Assembly: GCA_910576775.1 (NCBI GenBank)
Contig: CAJTJV010000008.1
Coordinates: forward strand, 21,409-85,408
DNA: 64,000 bases
Source of the DNA: an uncultured Muribaculaceae bacterium
GTDB taxonomy: Bacteria > Bacteroidota > Bacteroidia > Bacteroidales > Muribaculaceae
Direction of reading: 5' to 3'
Part shown: piece after piece, positions 26,495 to 35,662 of the stretch
Position numbering within the stretch: position 1 is the stretch's first letter
How the letters are laid out: each line of letters starts with the position of its first letter
Program-made: the position numbers and the translations under genes
The notes under the pieces: model-generated
Databases searched by the model: none
What the model was told of the DNA's origin: nothing
What the model saw: the letters and a program-made list of their open reading frames with translations, nothing else

Positions 26495-27808
26495 TTAAAA
26501 TAAATGACTGCTGAGTGCGGCGAGAGCCCGCACTTTATCGGCAGCACTAACAAGAACGGATATGTTATAGTTGGAACCTCCATAAGATATGATTCTGACA
26601 GGTATATCAGCGAGCGCGGCCAACACTTTTGATTCAAAACCGCAATTGTGCCATTCAAGATCTCCTACAATGGCTATAATCACCATATCCTTGTCTACCG
26701 TAACGGTACCGAACTGCTTGAGGTCGTCCACTATCGCAGCCAGACGCGAATCATTGTCAATTGTAACAGATACGCCTACCTCGGAAGTAGCCATCATATC
26801 GATACTGGTGCGATGGTTCTCGAAAGTTTCGAACACTTTATGAAGAAATCCGTAAGCCATCAGCATACGGCCTGATTTAATTTTAATTGCAGTAATATTG
26901 TCCTTGGCAGCAATTGCCTTTATAGTGCCATCGGGAGCCGTATTATAGATAAGTGTGCCGGACGCCTCGGGCTTGAGGGTATTGAGCAATCGCACGGGGA
27001 TATTGTGGAGCTTGGCGGGAAGCACACATGCCGGATGAAGAATCTTCGCACCGAAATATGCCAGTTCGGCAGCTTCCTCGAAATGAAGACTTCCAACCGG
27101 CTTCGTTCCTTCTACGAAACGCGGGTCGTTGTTATGCATTCCGTCAATATCTGTCCATATCTGTATCTCTTCGGCATCAATTACAGCTCCGATTATCGAC
27201 GCAGTATAATCGCTGCCCCCACGACGCAGATTGTCGATTCCGCCATGGTCATTGCGGCAGATATACCCTTGAGTCAGAAAGATATCCGCATCGCTCTCCA
27301 ATTCGAGCAAACGGCGTATGCGACTGCTGATATGCTGCATGTCCGGCTCGCCGTTCGGAAGCGTGCGCATGAATTCGAGAGCTGGAAGCATGCCTACATT
27401 ATGTCCGCGCGACGTCAGCACACGCTCCATGATAGCTGTCGACATAAGTTCTCCTTGAGCGAGAATTTCTTTCTCGCCGGCCTCTGTAAGAGGCTCGGAG
27501 CAATATGAACGAAGAAGCGAAAAAACGCGTCCTATTGCACGACGGGCGTCCTCGTGAAGGATTTCGTCCGAACCGAAAAGTTCTCTTAGTGTAGCTTCAT
27601 ATTTGACATATAGGCTGTTGATAACCTCCTGAGCTCCCGGAATATTACCTTTATATAGATACTCGCTTATCTCGACAAGAGAATTTGTAGTTCCTGACAT
27701 TGCCGAGAGAACAACGATATTACGACCGGCTGCTTCCACAAGATCTGCCACATGACATATACGCTTGGCCGAACCTACGGATGTGCCGCCGAATTTAAGA
27801 ACCTTCAT
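26495..27808 (-). CDS. lysC: Aspartate kinase, monofunctional, with ACT domains
   Basis: First step of the lysine, threonine and methionine family: ATP-dependent phosphorylation of aspartate. 437 residues. The N-terminal KFGGTSVGS (5-13) and VLSAMSGTTNSL bind ATP, and RRGGSDYTAS with IWTDIDGMHNNDPR completes the amino-acid kinase domain. Two ACT domains follow (about 300-437, including SEVGVSVTIDN and the NYNISVLV strand), which normally give feedback inhibition by lysine or threonine. It is monofunctional, unlike the ThrA-type kinase-dehydrogenase fusions also common in Bacteroidetes. Confidence 0.95.
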   Translation of the reverse strand: MKVLKFGGTSVGSAKRICHVADLVEAAGRNIVVLSAMSGTTNSLVEISEYLYKGNIPGAQEVINSLYVKYEATLRELFGSDEILHEDARRAIGRVFSLLRSYCSEPLTEAGEKEILAQGELMSTAIMERVLTSRGHNVGMLPALEFMRTLPNGEPDMQHISSRIRRLLELESDADIFLTQGYICRNDHGGIDNLRRGGSDYTASIIGAVIDAEEIQIWTDIDGMHNNDPRFVEGTKPVGSLHFEEAAELAYFGAKILHPACVLPAKLHNIPVRLLNTLKPEASGTLIYNTAPDGTIKAIAAKDNITAIKIKSGRMLMAYGFLHKVFETFENHRTSIDMMATSEVGVSVTIDNDSRLAAIVDDLKQFGTVTVDKDMVIIAIVGDLEWHNCGFESKVLAALADIPVRIISYGGSNYNISVLVSAADKVRALAALSSHLF

Positions 27809-27847
27809 TTTTTGTTTCGAAATATTATTTGCTTATAGTCAGTTATA

Positions 27848-28501
27848 TTATTCGTCAATAGAATAGTTCAGGAATTCGTCCATGGGTTTTAGGAGTTCAA
27901 GCCGACGGGCAGCTTCCGCAACCCAGTCGGGTCGCTCAAAGAAAGAACGGTCGAGACTGCACATCTTGCCGTACTCGGTGAGGCGCAGCAGATCGATGTC
28001 CGGATGGTTTCGGTCGTATCCCTTTGGAGCCGTTTTTAACTGACGGCCATACCATCCGGGAAAATATTTCTCAATCTCCGGAGTCTCGGTTAAGGAACGG
28101 AATTCCTCCACATTGTCTATTATAGCCTTACGCACTTTTTTCAGAACCTTGGGTTCCGGGCACCATAGCCCGCTGTAAAGAGCTGTCTCATCGGCTCCAA
28201 CATGAAAATAATGGCAGGCACGGTCGCAATGACGCCCTGTCGGAGATATAAGCGCCGAAAAATATGTTTTATAGGGTGTTTTATCATTGGAAAACCGGGT
28301 ATCGCGATATATGCGGTAGGTACAGTCAGCCGCAGACAGCGAACGCAGCGAGGAATCGTTTATTGCGAGCTTATTGATAAATTCCTGCACTTTATCAAGC
28401 CAATAGCCGCGCACATTGTCATACTCGGCACGGTTGACTGCAAACCATTCACGGTTGTTGTTCGCGGCAAGACGTTCGAGAAAATCGTAAACTCTCTTCA
28501 T
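27848..28501 (-). CDS. DUF2461 family protein
   Basis: 217 residues from the ATG at 28501, one base after the upstream stop (an earlier in-frame start would overlap that gene). It begins with the family pattern YDFLERLAANNNREWFAVNRAEYD and contains RIYRDTRFSNDKTPYKTYFSA and the FHVGADETALYSGLWCPEP segment, all typical of DUF2461 (TIGR02453). It is a cytoplasmic protein of unknown function. It is the last gene of the psd-pssA-DUF4834-DUF2461 run. Confidence 0.9.
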   Translation of the reverse strand: MKRVYDFLERLAANNNREWFAVNRAEYDNVRGYWLDKVQEFINKLAINDSSLRSLSAADCTYRIYRDTRFSNDKTPYKTYFSALISPTGRHCDRACHYFHVGADETALYSGLWCPEPKVLKKVRKAIIDNVEEFRSLTETPEIEKYFPGWYGRQLKTAPKGYDRNHPDIDLLRLTEYGKMCSLDRSFFERPDWVAEAARRLELLKPMDEFLNYSIDE

Positions 28502-28502
28502 T

Positions 28503-28850
28503 CTATTTCTTTTCTTCTTCGATATCGACCCAATCAATGTCGGTAACCTGCTCTTCTTTCCTATAATTATTCATTTCCGGACTCTTCGCGGAGCTATCGC
28601 CAACATTACAGGCAACATCGGTAAAATCCACATATTCGCCCATGTCCCGGGTGAATTTCTTTCCATGTTTCTGTTTTTGGCCGGTGGAGTGGCGTTCGCC
28701 ACCTCCAGAACCATTAAAACCCGTGAAGAACGACGACGGATCGTTCATGAACTTATTTATACGACGCGCCTGCGTAAATAGCCGCCAGATGGCTTTTATC
28801 AGAGGCCAAAATATGAAAACAAATAATAATATGATGAGTAATTTACCCAT
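28503..28850 (-). CDS. DUF4834-like small membrane protein
   Basis: 115 residues. One N-terminal hydrophobic segment (about 3-21, LLIILLFVFIFWPLIKAIW) is followed by a charged, low-complexity tail ending in acidic WVDIEEEKK. This layout matches DUF4834, a family found in Bacteroidetes. The segment NGSGGGERHSTGQKQKHGKKF is probably disordered. The function is unknown. It lies 47 bases downstream of pssA. Confidence 0.75.
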   Translation of the reverse strand: MGKLLIILLFVFIFWPLIKAIWRLFTQARRINKFMNDPSSFFTGFNGSGGGERHSTGQKQKHGKKFTRDMGEYVDFTDVACNVGDSSAKSPEMNNYRKEEQVTDIDWVDIEEEKK

Positions 28851-28897
28851 TTATCAACTTTTTGTAGATTGTAAACAAGGCCGGGACCTGTTGGAAT

Positions 28898-29599
28898 TCA
28901 GATATGTTTACGGCGAAACAGCGAAAGGAGGATGTAGAGTAGAATCGTCCACATAAGTCCGGGCAGACCGTAAAAAACAAGAAAGATTATCGCCGCAACA
29001 ATTATTACATAGCGCGTAAAATTCTCGGTAAAATCAAAACTCTTGAATTTCAAAGAAAACATCTTGAAATTCGCCGTCATAGCCAGCGATACAAGAACTA
29101 TCAACAACGCGACGGGCATCCATCCGGGATAATAGAACTTATCAATCCACCCATAGGCTCCAATCCAGAAAATAGCGTTCGCCGGAATGGGAAGACCTCG
29201 GAAAACAGTAGTCTGAGTGGTGTCATTATTGAATTTCGCAAGGCGTAAAGCTCCACATGCAGGAATCATAAAAGTGATAAAAGCCGTCCACAAAGGAGAA
29301 CCGCCGGCAAGCATGGCATTAAGCATAAGCATAGCCGGAGCCACGCCGAAACTAACAAGATCCGACAAGGAATCCAGATCCTTGCCAAGAGGTGAATAAG
29401 CATGGAGCATACGGGCAGAGGCGCCGTCGCAGAAATCGAAAAACGCTGCCGCAGCGATGGCTATCATCGCCCACGTCGCTCCCGGGAACCTACCGAAAGT
29501 TTCGTCTATATGAAAGGCCATGAAAACAGCCACGCACCCCGAAAGCAAATTCATCAGAGTAATGGCGTCGGGAATGTATGCTTTAATATGTTTAGGCAT
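28898..29599 (-). CDS. pssA: CDP-diacylglycerol-serine O-phosphatidyltransferase
   Basis: Makes phosphatidylserine from CDP-diacylglycerol and serine in the inner membrane, the first step to phosphatidylethanolamine. 233 residues with about seven membrane segments. The catalytic motif DFCDGASAR...GKDLDSLSD agrees exactly with D-x2-DG-x2-AR-x8-G-x3-D-x3-D. The start overlaps the 3' end of psd by 8 bases, which ties synthesis and decarboxylation together. It shares its CDP-diacylglycerol substrate with the inositol-lipid enzymes encoded at 19-23 kb. Confidence 0.94.
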   Translation of the reverse strand: MPKHIKAYIPDAITLMNLLSGCVAVFMAFHIDETFGRFPGATWAMIAIAAAAFFDFCDGASARMLHAYSPLGKDLDSLSDLVSFGVAPAMLMLNAMLAGGSPLWTAFITFMIPACGALRLAKFNNDTTQTTVFRGLPIPANAIFWIGAYGWIDKFYYPGWMPVALLIVLVSLAMTANFKMFSLKFKSFDFTENFTRYVIIVAAIIFLVFYGLPGLMWTILLYILLSLFRRKHI

Positions 29600-30272
29600 T
29601 TACCGAAGGTTTCAAGCGCGCCACCTCGGTAATACCGCCGATGGTCTTATCGCCGATTTTAACAAGAATTTCCGTACCCAAAGGCAGATACAGGTCGACG
29701 CGGGAGCCGAATTTAATAAAACCCATGTGGTCCTCTATGCTTGCTTCATCACCGGGACGCGCATATGTGACAATACGGCGTGCCATTGCACCGGCAATCT
29801 GGCGCATAAGCACGTTCTGACCTTCCGGAGTACGGATAACGACAGTCGAACGCTCATTTTCAGTGCTCGACTTGGGCAGATAGGCTGCCATGAAGCGCCC
29901 GGGATGATAATTGATATATACAACCTCGCCATTTACCGGGAACCAGTTGGCATGAACATTGAGAATGCTCATGAATACAGACAGCTGTATACAGCGGCAA
30001 TGCAGATATTCGTCCTCGAAAGTTTCTTCAAGTGCCACCACCGTACCGTCAGCGGACGAAACAACAGCATTTACCGGATTGCCCGTAAACACTCGCCGCG
30101 GAGAGCGAAAGAAATTGACAGCAAAAGAGTAAAAAACAGCGCTTATTGCAGTCGCAGCTATCGCCAATCCGAGCGGACGCACCCACACCCAAAGCGGAAC
30201 AAGCAGTATCAGCAGAATCGCCAATACTGCAATAAGTATGCCTGTCCCTTCGTGATGTATTTTTACTCGCAT
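29592..30272 (-). CDS. psd: Phosphatidylserine decarboxylase family protein (short proenzyme)
   Basis: Converts phosphatidylserine to phosphatidylethanolamine. 226 residues, the short form found in Bacteroidetes. Two N-terminal membrane segments (about 10-50) are followed by the decarboxylase domain with LSVFMSILNVHANWFPV (His at about 107) and the C-terminal self-cleavage site FGSRVDLYLP. Cleavage at Gly-Ser gives the alpha chain with a pyruvoyl group. It is the first gene of the pssA operon. Confidence 0.94.
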   Translation of the reverse strand: MRVKIHHEGTGILIAVLAILLILLVPLWVWVRPLGLAIAATAISAVFYSFAVNFFRSPRRVFTGNPVNAVVSSADGTVVALEETFEDEYLHCRCIQLSVFMSILNVHANWFPVNGEVVYINYHPGRFMAAYLPKSSTENERSTVVIRTPEGQNVLMRQIAGAMARRIVTYARPGDEASIEDHMGFIKFGSRVDLYLPLGTEILVKIGDKTIGGITEVARLKPSVNA

Positions 30273-30295
30273 TGCTTTTTAGCCTATAGGTTATG

Positions 30296-30324
30296 CAAAG
30301 TTAATAAAAAATTTTAAAAACAAG
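30296..30324 (-). promoter_or_regulatory. Possible promoter of the psd-pssA operon
   Basis: On the minus strand TAACTTTG (30303-30296) matches the -7 consensus. The -33 candidate CTTG (30324-30321) is 17 bases away, a weak fit in both sequence and spacing. Confidence 0.35.
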
Positions 30325-30420
30325 CCACGGAGGAATAATTTTAAGCATATTTCATTGGGATTATGCCGATTTTTCGTGAATACCGTCCGTCAAGACGGCA
30401 ATGCGGGCGATTACCGTATT

Positions 30421-31158
30421 CTATAAATCAAGCCTGAGACGGCGCCAGCAACTGTCAGGAATCATTCTCCACAGAGCTGTCACAACAGCCCAGCGGGAAT
30501 CGATAACCTTCACCCTGGGTGCTTTAAGAATCGCTTTCTCCAGGCGCGGCGCGATATAATCGACACTCATCTCAAGAGGATAGTTCCTGTTGCCGGCAAG
30601 AAGAGGTGTATCAACAAAACCGGGACGGATGTCGGTAATGGATACATTCACATGCTGGCGGTACGCAAGCTGGTCGAGTGCCTGGAGGTATGTCCACTGA
30701 TAGCGTTTTGAGGCACTGTAGGTAGCCGACACTCCGATTCCTTTTGTACCGGCGACGGATGTTATCACTGATATATGGCCGCAGTGAAGATTGGCAGTCT
30801 GTTTATAATATTTATAAGCGGCGTTCACTATCCTTGTGAAACCAAGCACATTGACAGAAATTGTCTCTTCATCTCGCGCGGCATCAAGTTCAGGATTGCT
30901 CCATCCGCATCCTGAAGCATATAGCAGATAGTCCATCCCGTCAATAAGCTCGACAAGCTTGTAAAAACGGTCGACGGCATCGGCCTCCGTAACATCAATA
31001 GTCATATACTCTATCCTGTCGGGGTACAATGCCTTCACCTCTTTCAGCCTGTCCTCACGTCGCGCCGCAATTCCGACACGCCATCCCATTCGGGCAAAAT
31101 CCGTTGCCACGCGCATACCCATACCTGAGGATGCGCCAATTATTATAATCTTTTTCAT
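30421..31158 (-). CDS. Short-chain dehydrogenase/reductase
   Basis: 245 residues of the classical SDR type. The N-terminal cofactor motif is GASSGMG (8-14), then the Asp in MTIDVTEADAV, LLYASGCGW in place of NAG, catalytic Ser in SVITSVAG, and YSASK as the catalytic Tyr-x3-Lys. Arg33-Arg34 after the second strand (GIAARRED) suggests NADP(H). The substrate is unknown. It is the last gene of a six-gene envelope operon and starts 2 bases after the preceding stop. A hairpin-rich stretch (about 30378-30420) lies just beyond its stop and may help end the transcript. Confidence 0.9.
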   Translation of the reverse strand: MKKIIIIGASSGMGMRVATDFARMGWRVGIAARREDRLKEVKALYPDRIEYMTIDVTEADAVDRFYKLVELIDGMDYLLYASGCGWSNPELDAARDEETISVNVLGFTRIVNAAYKYYKQTANLHCGHISVITSVAGTKGIGVSATYSASKRYQWTYLQALDQLAYRQHVNVSITDIRPGFVDTPLLAGNRNYPLEMSVDYIAPRLEKAILKAPRVKVIDSRWAVVTALWRMIPDSCWRRLRLDL

Positions 31159-31160
31159 GT

Positions 31161-32108
31161 TCAGTCAGTTATACTGTTCTCCGATGATTGTGCCGGAAGC
31201 TCTGCCGCCCCGGGCTCTTCATTAATAACGGCATCGTCCTTAGGCTTGTTCAGTTTCGAAAGCGGCAAAGTATATGATACAGAGAAACTGCCTGAAATAG
31301 CTCCGGGAGACCCGAAACCGGGCACATACCACGGATCGCCATATTCGCAATGACTGCGGTGAAGGATTGACTTATAGCGGACAGTCCACCCGGCAGATAT
31401 AGGTCCCCATATTTTCACACGCAGACCTGCAACGACCTCCAACCAACCGACTGTTGCATGCTGAGCCGGAATATTGAAAGACGCGCCGTCTCCCCAGTAA
31501 CCCGGCTTCAGACTGACGTCATCGACAGAATAGCTGAACGGCGAAAAACCGTAGCGCACTCCGGCGAAAAAACTATAGTCGGGATTGGAGTTAAACAGGA
31601 AATTATAATTGGCTCCGATACGGAAATACACACTCAGCGGCGACCGGTAGGTGAAATTCATTCCCGCAGGAGTGTTCTTCGCCGTTCCGAGGCCGACTTC
31701 GACTACAGGTTTGTATCTGTTATGAAGCGATAGCTCCACCCATGCATCGGCAATACCATATTTCTGGCCAAAAGCACGCATCACGGGATCCCATACATTC
31801 ACACCAACCGTAAGGGCATGAAAAAGCGGATATTCCATTTTGGGTACACGGCTGATAACGGTACTGTCAATCCACTCATCACCGGTTATCGAATCCACAT
31901 AAACCATGAACCCGTCATTGTTGACATATGTCTTAGGGCGCTTGCGCATCTGCGCATTGAAACGTGCCGTATCACCCTCCGTCTCGTTGATTGGCTGCGT
32001 CACAGCGGCCGCTGTGTTGACTGCGCTCGCACGTCGTTTCTGTCTCGCCCAAGCCGGAGCAAGAGCCAGAAGAAATATAAGTGCCATTGTTATCAACCTC
32101 GATTTCAT
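31161..32108 (-). CDS. Predicted outer-membrane barrel protein (DUF6048-like)
   Basis: 315 residues with a signal peptide (cleavage near AWA-RQ, residue 21). A polar linker is followed by a repetitive pattern of amphipathic strands (VVEVGLGTAKNT, YFRIGANYNFLF, YSFFAGVRYGFSPF, AGLRVKIWG) that fits an eight- to ten-strand outer-membrane barrel. The layout and its place next to a DUF6452-like lipoprotein match the Bacteroidetes family listed as DUF6048. The function is unknown. The start overlaps the previous stop (TAATG). Confidence 0.72.
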   Translation of the reverse strand: MKSRLITMALIFLLALAPAWARQKRRASAVNTAAAVTQPINETEGDTARFNAQMRKRPKTYVNNDGFMVYVDSITGDEWIDSTVISRVPKMEYPLFHALTVGVNVWDPVMRAFGQKYGIADAWVELSLHNRYKPVVEVGLGTAKNTPAGMNFTYRSPLSVYFRIGANYNFLFNSNPDYSFFAGVRYGFSPFSYSVDDVSLKPGYWGDGASFNIPAQHATVGWLEVVAGLRVKIWGPISAGWTVRYKSILHRSHCEYGDPWYVPGFGSPGAISGSFSVSYTLPLSKLNKPKDDAVINEEPGAAELPAQSSENSITD

Positions 32109-32611
32109 TATTCTGTTTCGGGCGGGGCGTCGACAGTACGGACATATATGCGTATCTGCTCTATATTGACATTGGTTATCAGGGAATCCGCAACTACGAC
32201 AGAGTCCAGCAGATGCGTTGTCGATTTACACCTGTTTATGCGGTAACGGTACATTGCACCGCATTCCTCTGAAGCAAAGAACGGCTCCGATGTATAATAG
32301 AATTCTATTGTATCGTTGAACTCAGGCGTGCTGATTCCATCCTGTGTATAGTGAAAGCACCATGCCGTTGTATTCTGAGTGGAGCGCATCGGCAGGTATA
32401 CACTGTTCATCACCGTTCCGGCCTTAACAAGAATGGAATCATTTGTCACTCCTACACCCGTGATCTCCAAGGTACTGATTGATATCTGCTGTTTCGTAGC
32501 CGAGGAATAGAAGCCTGCCAAAGGGATGGAACTCTGATTGTCGAGGCATCCGGAAGTGTTGCATCCGGCGAGAAGCAACGCGGCAGTGGCTATCGGCAGC
32601 AGGCTTTTCAT
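32108..32611 (-). CDS. DUF6452-like lipoprotein
   Basis: 167 residues. The lipoprotein signal peptide ends LLLAGC (Cys17), and the mature part starts with Cys-rich NTSGCLDNQSS. It contains three more cysteines, including FASEECGAMYRYRINRCKS, that could form disulphides in the periplasm. It is coupled on both sides (ATGA with the nitroreductase, TAATG with the barrel gene), so lipoprotein and barrel very probably act as a pair at the outer membrane. The function is unknown. Confidence 0.75.
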   Translation of the reverse strand: MKSLLPIATAALLLAGCNTSGCLDNQSSIPLAGFYSSATKQQISISTLEITGVGVTNDSILVKAGTVMNSVYLPMRSTQNTTAWCFHYTQDGISTPEFNDTIEFYYTSEPFFASEECGAMYRYRINRCKSTTHLLDSVVVADSLITNVNIEQIRIYVRTVDAPPETE

Positions 32612-33138
32612 CGTGCGATAAGGATATCGGAAAGTTCCTTGCGTTTCTTATCGGGTGCTACAGAACCTTCGGCCGGGTGTCCGAGCGGCACGATGGCGAC
32701 AGGAACGATACTCTCATCAAGGTGCAACCCATCGCGAAGTTTCGCAGGATCGAAATTGCACACCCAGCAGGTGCCGAGATTGCGTGCGGCGGCAGCCAGG
32801 CAAAGATGTTCGGTCGCGATAGCGACATCCACATCGATATGTGAATGCGAATCGAACGGCCGCACCCAACCTTCAGCAGGGACACCCAACATCAGTAAAT
32901 ATACGGGTGCTGTCCGGATCCAGTCTCTGGTATAGGAATTTATTACGGCTTCGCGGCCTTCGGCATCATCGGCTCCTATAATCATGATACGCCATGGCTG
33001 ACGGTTACACGCCGACGGGGCGAGACGAACCTGCTCAAGAATATACGCCATATCGGCATCACTTACCTTTTCGGGCGAATATGCGCGACAGGAATAACGT
33101 CCGGAAACAATACCGGAGAATATATCTGCTTTATTCAT
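32608..33138 (-). CDS. Nitroreductase family protein
   Basis: 176 residues, typical of a single-domain FMN-dependent nitroreductase. The N-terminal RYSCRAYSPEKV binds the FMN phosphate, followed by APSACNRQPWRIMII, and the C-terminal VPLGHPAEGSVAPDKKRKE is also characteristic. Likely a cytoplasmic NAD(P)H-dependent reductase of nitro, quinone or flavin compounds; the natural substrate is unknown. It lies 6 bases after the glycosyltransferase gene. Confidence 0.92.
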   Translation of the reverse strand: MNKADIFSGIVSGRYSCRAYSPEKVSDADMAYILEQVRLAPSACNRQPWRIMIIGADDAEGREAVINSYTRDWIRTAPVYLLMLGVPAEGWVRPFDSHSHIDVDVAIATEHLCLAAAARNLGTCWVCNFDPAKLRDGLHLDESIVPVAIVPLGHPAEGSVAPDKKRKELSDILIAR

Positions 33139-33144
33139 AACAAT

Positions 33145-34116
33145 TCAGTCTTTGGGGGCTAAATCAATTTCCTCTTCTATCTCATAATCGTTGCGTTTAG
33201 GAGAATTCCGCACAACAAGCTCGCCGAGAAAACCTGTAAGGAACAGCTGAGAGCCAAGCAGCATCAGTACAAGCGATATAAAGAAATACGGAGAATCGGT
33301 AACGAGCGTATAACGCATGCCCACATGCATATGATAGAGTTTCAAGGCTCCCACCATCACCACAGCCACGAATCCGAGAAAAAACATCAGGCTGCCGAGC
33401 AAACCGAAGAAATGCATAGGCTTACGACCGAATTTACCGGTGAACCACAACGTCAGAAGGTCGAGATAACCGTTTACAAAACGATCCAGACCGAACTTAG
33501 TCTTGCCGTATTTGCGAGCACGGTGCTGCACAACTTTCTCACCTATACGGTTGAATCCGGCCTGCTTCGCGAGATAAGGGATATAACGGTGCATATCACC
33601 ATAAACCTCTATATGCTTCACCACAGCAGAACGATATGCCTTGAGACCGCAGTTGAAATCATGAAGATTCCCGATTCCACTAACACGACGCGCCGTTGCA
33701 TTGAACAGCTTTGTGGGAATCGTCTTCGACAATGGATCATAGCGTTTTTTCTTGAATCCGCTCACAAGGTCGTAGCCATCCTCGGTAATCATCCTGTAAA
33801 GTTCCGGTATTTCATCGGGACTATCCTGAAGATCCGCGTCCATAGTAATAACAACCTTGCCACGAGCCATGCGGAAGCCCGTATTCAACGCAGGGCTCTT
33901 GCCGTAGTTGCGGCGAAACGAAGCCCCGCGGACATGTTCGGGGTCGGACTGCGCAAGGCTCTGTATCACTCTCCATGAGGCATCGGAAGAGCCGTCATCA
34001 ACAAATATCACCTCGTAAGAGAAATGGTGTTCATGCATCACTCGCTGAATCCAGGTATAAAGTTCCGGCAGCGATTCTTCTTCATTATATAAAGGTATTA
34101 CAACGGAAATATCCAT
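33145..34116 (-). CDS. Family 2 glycosyltransferase, GtrB/DPM1-like with two C-terminal membrane helices
   Basis: 323 residues from the ATG at 34116, chosen because it follows the DUF4199 stop by two bases. A GT-A fold: VVIPLYNEEESLPEL, VDDGSSD, then the metal-binding DADLQDSPDEIPE. Two membrane helices (about 230-255 and 270-300) anchor it. Proteins of this group usually load a sugar onto undecaprenyl phosphate. The neighbour DUF4199 gene is a usual partner in Bacteroidetes. The sugar and final acceptor are unknown. Confidence 0.92.
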   Translation of the reverse strand: MDISVVIPLYNEEESLPELYTWIQRVMHEHHFSYEVIFVDDGSSDASWRVIQSLAQSDPEHVRGASFRRNYGKSPALNTGFRMARGKVVITMDADLQDSPDEIPELYRMITEDGYDLVSGFKKKRYDPLSKTIPTKLFNATARRVSGIGNLHDFNCGLKAYRSAVVKHIEVYGDMHRYIPYLAKQAGFNRIGEKVVQHRARKYGKTKFGLDRFVNGYLDLLTLWFTGKFGRKPMHFFGLLGSLMFFLGFVAVVMVGALKLYHMHVGMRYTLVTDSPYFFISLVLMLLGSQLFLTGFLGELVVRNSPKRNDYEIEEEIDLAPKD

Positions 34117-34118
34117 TT

Positions 34119-34694
34119 CTATGAGAGATTGCATTTATTATTGCGGTATTGCTCCATGCGCCTGCGGGTACTGAGCGCGATAGCCAAAAACAGGGAGAGT
34201 AAAGTACCGGCCACAATGTTGAACGATATTATATTCGCAGCAATATCTGCCGGAGTAGGCAGAGCGCCTTCATCGCGTAAGCGGGCAATGGTATCCGACA
34301 ATACCGCAGCCTCGGACGTATTCATAGCGGAAAGCAGTTCAATGGTACTCTGAACCTGATTATAAATAAAATCCGGAAATGCGAACCGAAGCAGACAATA
34401 CGCCATCACAGCCGGCAACAGGCTTCCGAGAAAAAATGATGCAATCCCTTCCGCCCATATCTCGGCAAACGAGAGATTGCTTCCGTTGCGCCGACAGTTA
34501 CGGCTCAGAATGCGGTAAACGACGAAAGGCATGGCAATTGCACCGATAAGAAAAAGCTGCGCGAGTAACGGTACGGCAGTGCCGGCTCCGAGAAGGAGCA
34601 GCAACAGGCATATGAAGCACGATATATATAATCCGTTTTCAGCGGCTCGTGCCGTTATAGGGCGCGGCGGTACCTTATATGGGGATTCTGTCAT
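34119..34694 (-). CDS. DUF4199 domain membrane protein
   Basis: 191 residues with four hydrophobic segments (about 22-45, 48-63, 85-105, 155-178) and a polar segment between the third and fourth helices, as in DUF4199. The middle motif SFAEIWAEGIASFFLGSLLPAV is the typical conserved part. The function is unknown. Genes of this family regularly stand directly before a GtrB-like glycosyltransferase, which suggests a role in handling the lipid-linked sugar. A possible -7 element (TAATTTTG on the minus strand, 34726-34719) lies upstream. Confidence 0.85.
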   Translation of the reverse strand: MTESPYKVPPRPITARAAENGLYISCFICLLLLLLGAGTAVPLLAQLFLIGAIAMPFVVYRILSRNCRRNGSNLSFAEIWAEGIASFFLGSLLPAVMAYCLLRFAFPDFIYNQVQSTIELLSAMNTSEAAVLSDTIARLRDEGALPTPADIAANIISFNIVAGTLLSLFLAIALSTRRRMEQYRNNKCNLS

Positions 34695-34810
34695 TATTTT
34701 TCACATTTAATCAGATTACAAAATTAGAAAAAAATATTCATTTTTCATCCGCATCGCCTATCTTAATTGTTATAATCTGAAAAGCGATTCAAAATTATCA
34801 GAATAATATT

Positions 34811-35440
34811 ATGAAAGGAAAAAATTTAATCCTCATTGGAGTATTAGTGTTCGCAGTAGGACTGCTGCTTACTATCTTCAGACATTCTTTGGCCAATGGC
34901 GGTATAGTACGTCTGGCCGGCATAATATTCGTCGGCGCCGGAGTTCTCAATCTGACAGTATTTTTAGCTTCGCGCGACAAGGATGGACGTTCGCGCATGG
35001 GCGCCCTCGGCACAGCCTTCGGATGGATATCCTCGGCAGCAGCCGTTGTCCTCGGACTGTCGATGCTCATTTTCAAAGACGCATTCGTGGCTCTGATAGG
35101 GTTTATGTTCGGCGTGCTTCTGCTTTTCGCCGCTTTGTTCCAGATTTTCCTCTTGCTCTTCGGCAGCCGTCCGACCCGCATATCAAACTGGTTCTTTATC
35201 GTTCCAGCAGTCATCATAGGCGCAGCTATATACATATTTCTGCGCAAGCCCGACACCGCCGGAGAAACGACCGATCTGCTTGTGACCGGCATATCCCTGA
35301 TGGTATTCGGAACAGCGACGGTAATTGAGGGGAGCATGGTGGGACAATCCAACAGAATGCTCCAAAACTCCACCAACCAAACCGTGATAGATGAAAAACA
35401 TACCGCACCACAAAACGACCAACCCGCAGAAAAGAAATAG
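34811..35440 (+). CDS. DUF308/HdeD-like membrane protein
   Basis: 209 residues with six hydrophobic segments arranged in pairs and a charged C-terminal tail (DEKHTAPQNDQPAEKK). The repeated pattern G-(L/I)-x4-G-x3-(L/I)-x-F (LIGVLVFAVGLLLTIF, LAGIIFVGAGVLNLTVF) resembles the short-repeat HdeD family. HdeD is linked to acid resistance in enterobacteria, but Bacteroidetes homologues have no established role. It stands alone and is transcribed divergently from the DUF4199 operon. Confidence 0.75.
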   Translation: MKGKNLILIGVLVFAVGLLLTIFRHSLANGGIVRLAGIIFVGAGVLNLTVFLASRDKDGRSRMGALGTAFGWISSAAAVVLGLSMLIFKDAFVALIGFMFGVLLLFAALFQIFLLLFGSRPTRISNWFFIVPAVIIGAAIYIFLRKPDTAGETTDLLVTGISLMVFGTATVIEGSMVGQSNRMLQNSTNQTVIDEKHTAPQNDQPAEKK

Positions 35441-35662
35441 CAGCACAAGACTCGTCGGAAGACGTACAATAATGCTCAAAAATGCTAAAACACCACAAAT
35501 TCATACAAATATGCGGTGTCATAAGCAATTTTGAGCCTTATTTTTATGCTTCATTAGAAAAAAATTACGATATTTGCACCGCAAATAAGGAATATTGCCT
35601 CGGAAGGCAATTTACTTAGGCAGATTACCTAAATTACCAATCGAACAAAAAGTATAACAAAA

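Noticed and set aside
29520..30317. 265-residue plus-strand open frame over psd and pssA
   Set aside because: Antisense to two enzymes with intact catalytic motifs and an 8-base overlap; no recognisable protein features.
30378..30420. Nested inverted repeats after the SDR gene as a terminator
   Set aside because: The arms GAATAC/GTATTC enclose smaller repeats, but no U-run follows on the minus strand, so it is mentioned only as a possible structured end.
34798..35469. 223-residue minus-strand open frame opposite the DUF308-like gene
   Set aside because: Low-complexity Ser/Thr/Pro/Arg translation typical of antisense frames; the plus-strand frame has a proper membrane-protein pattern.
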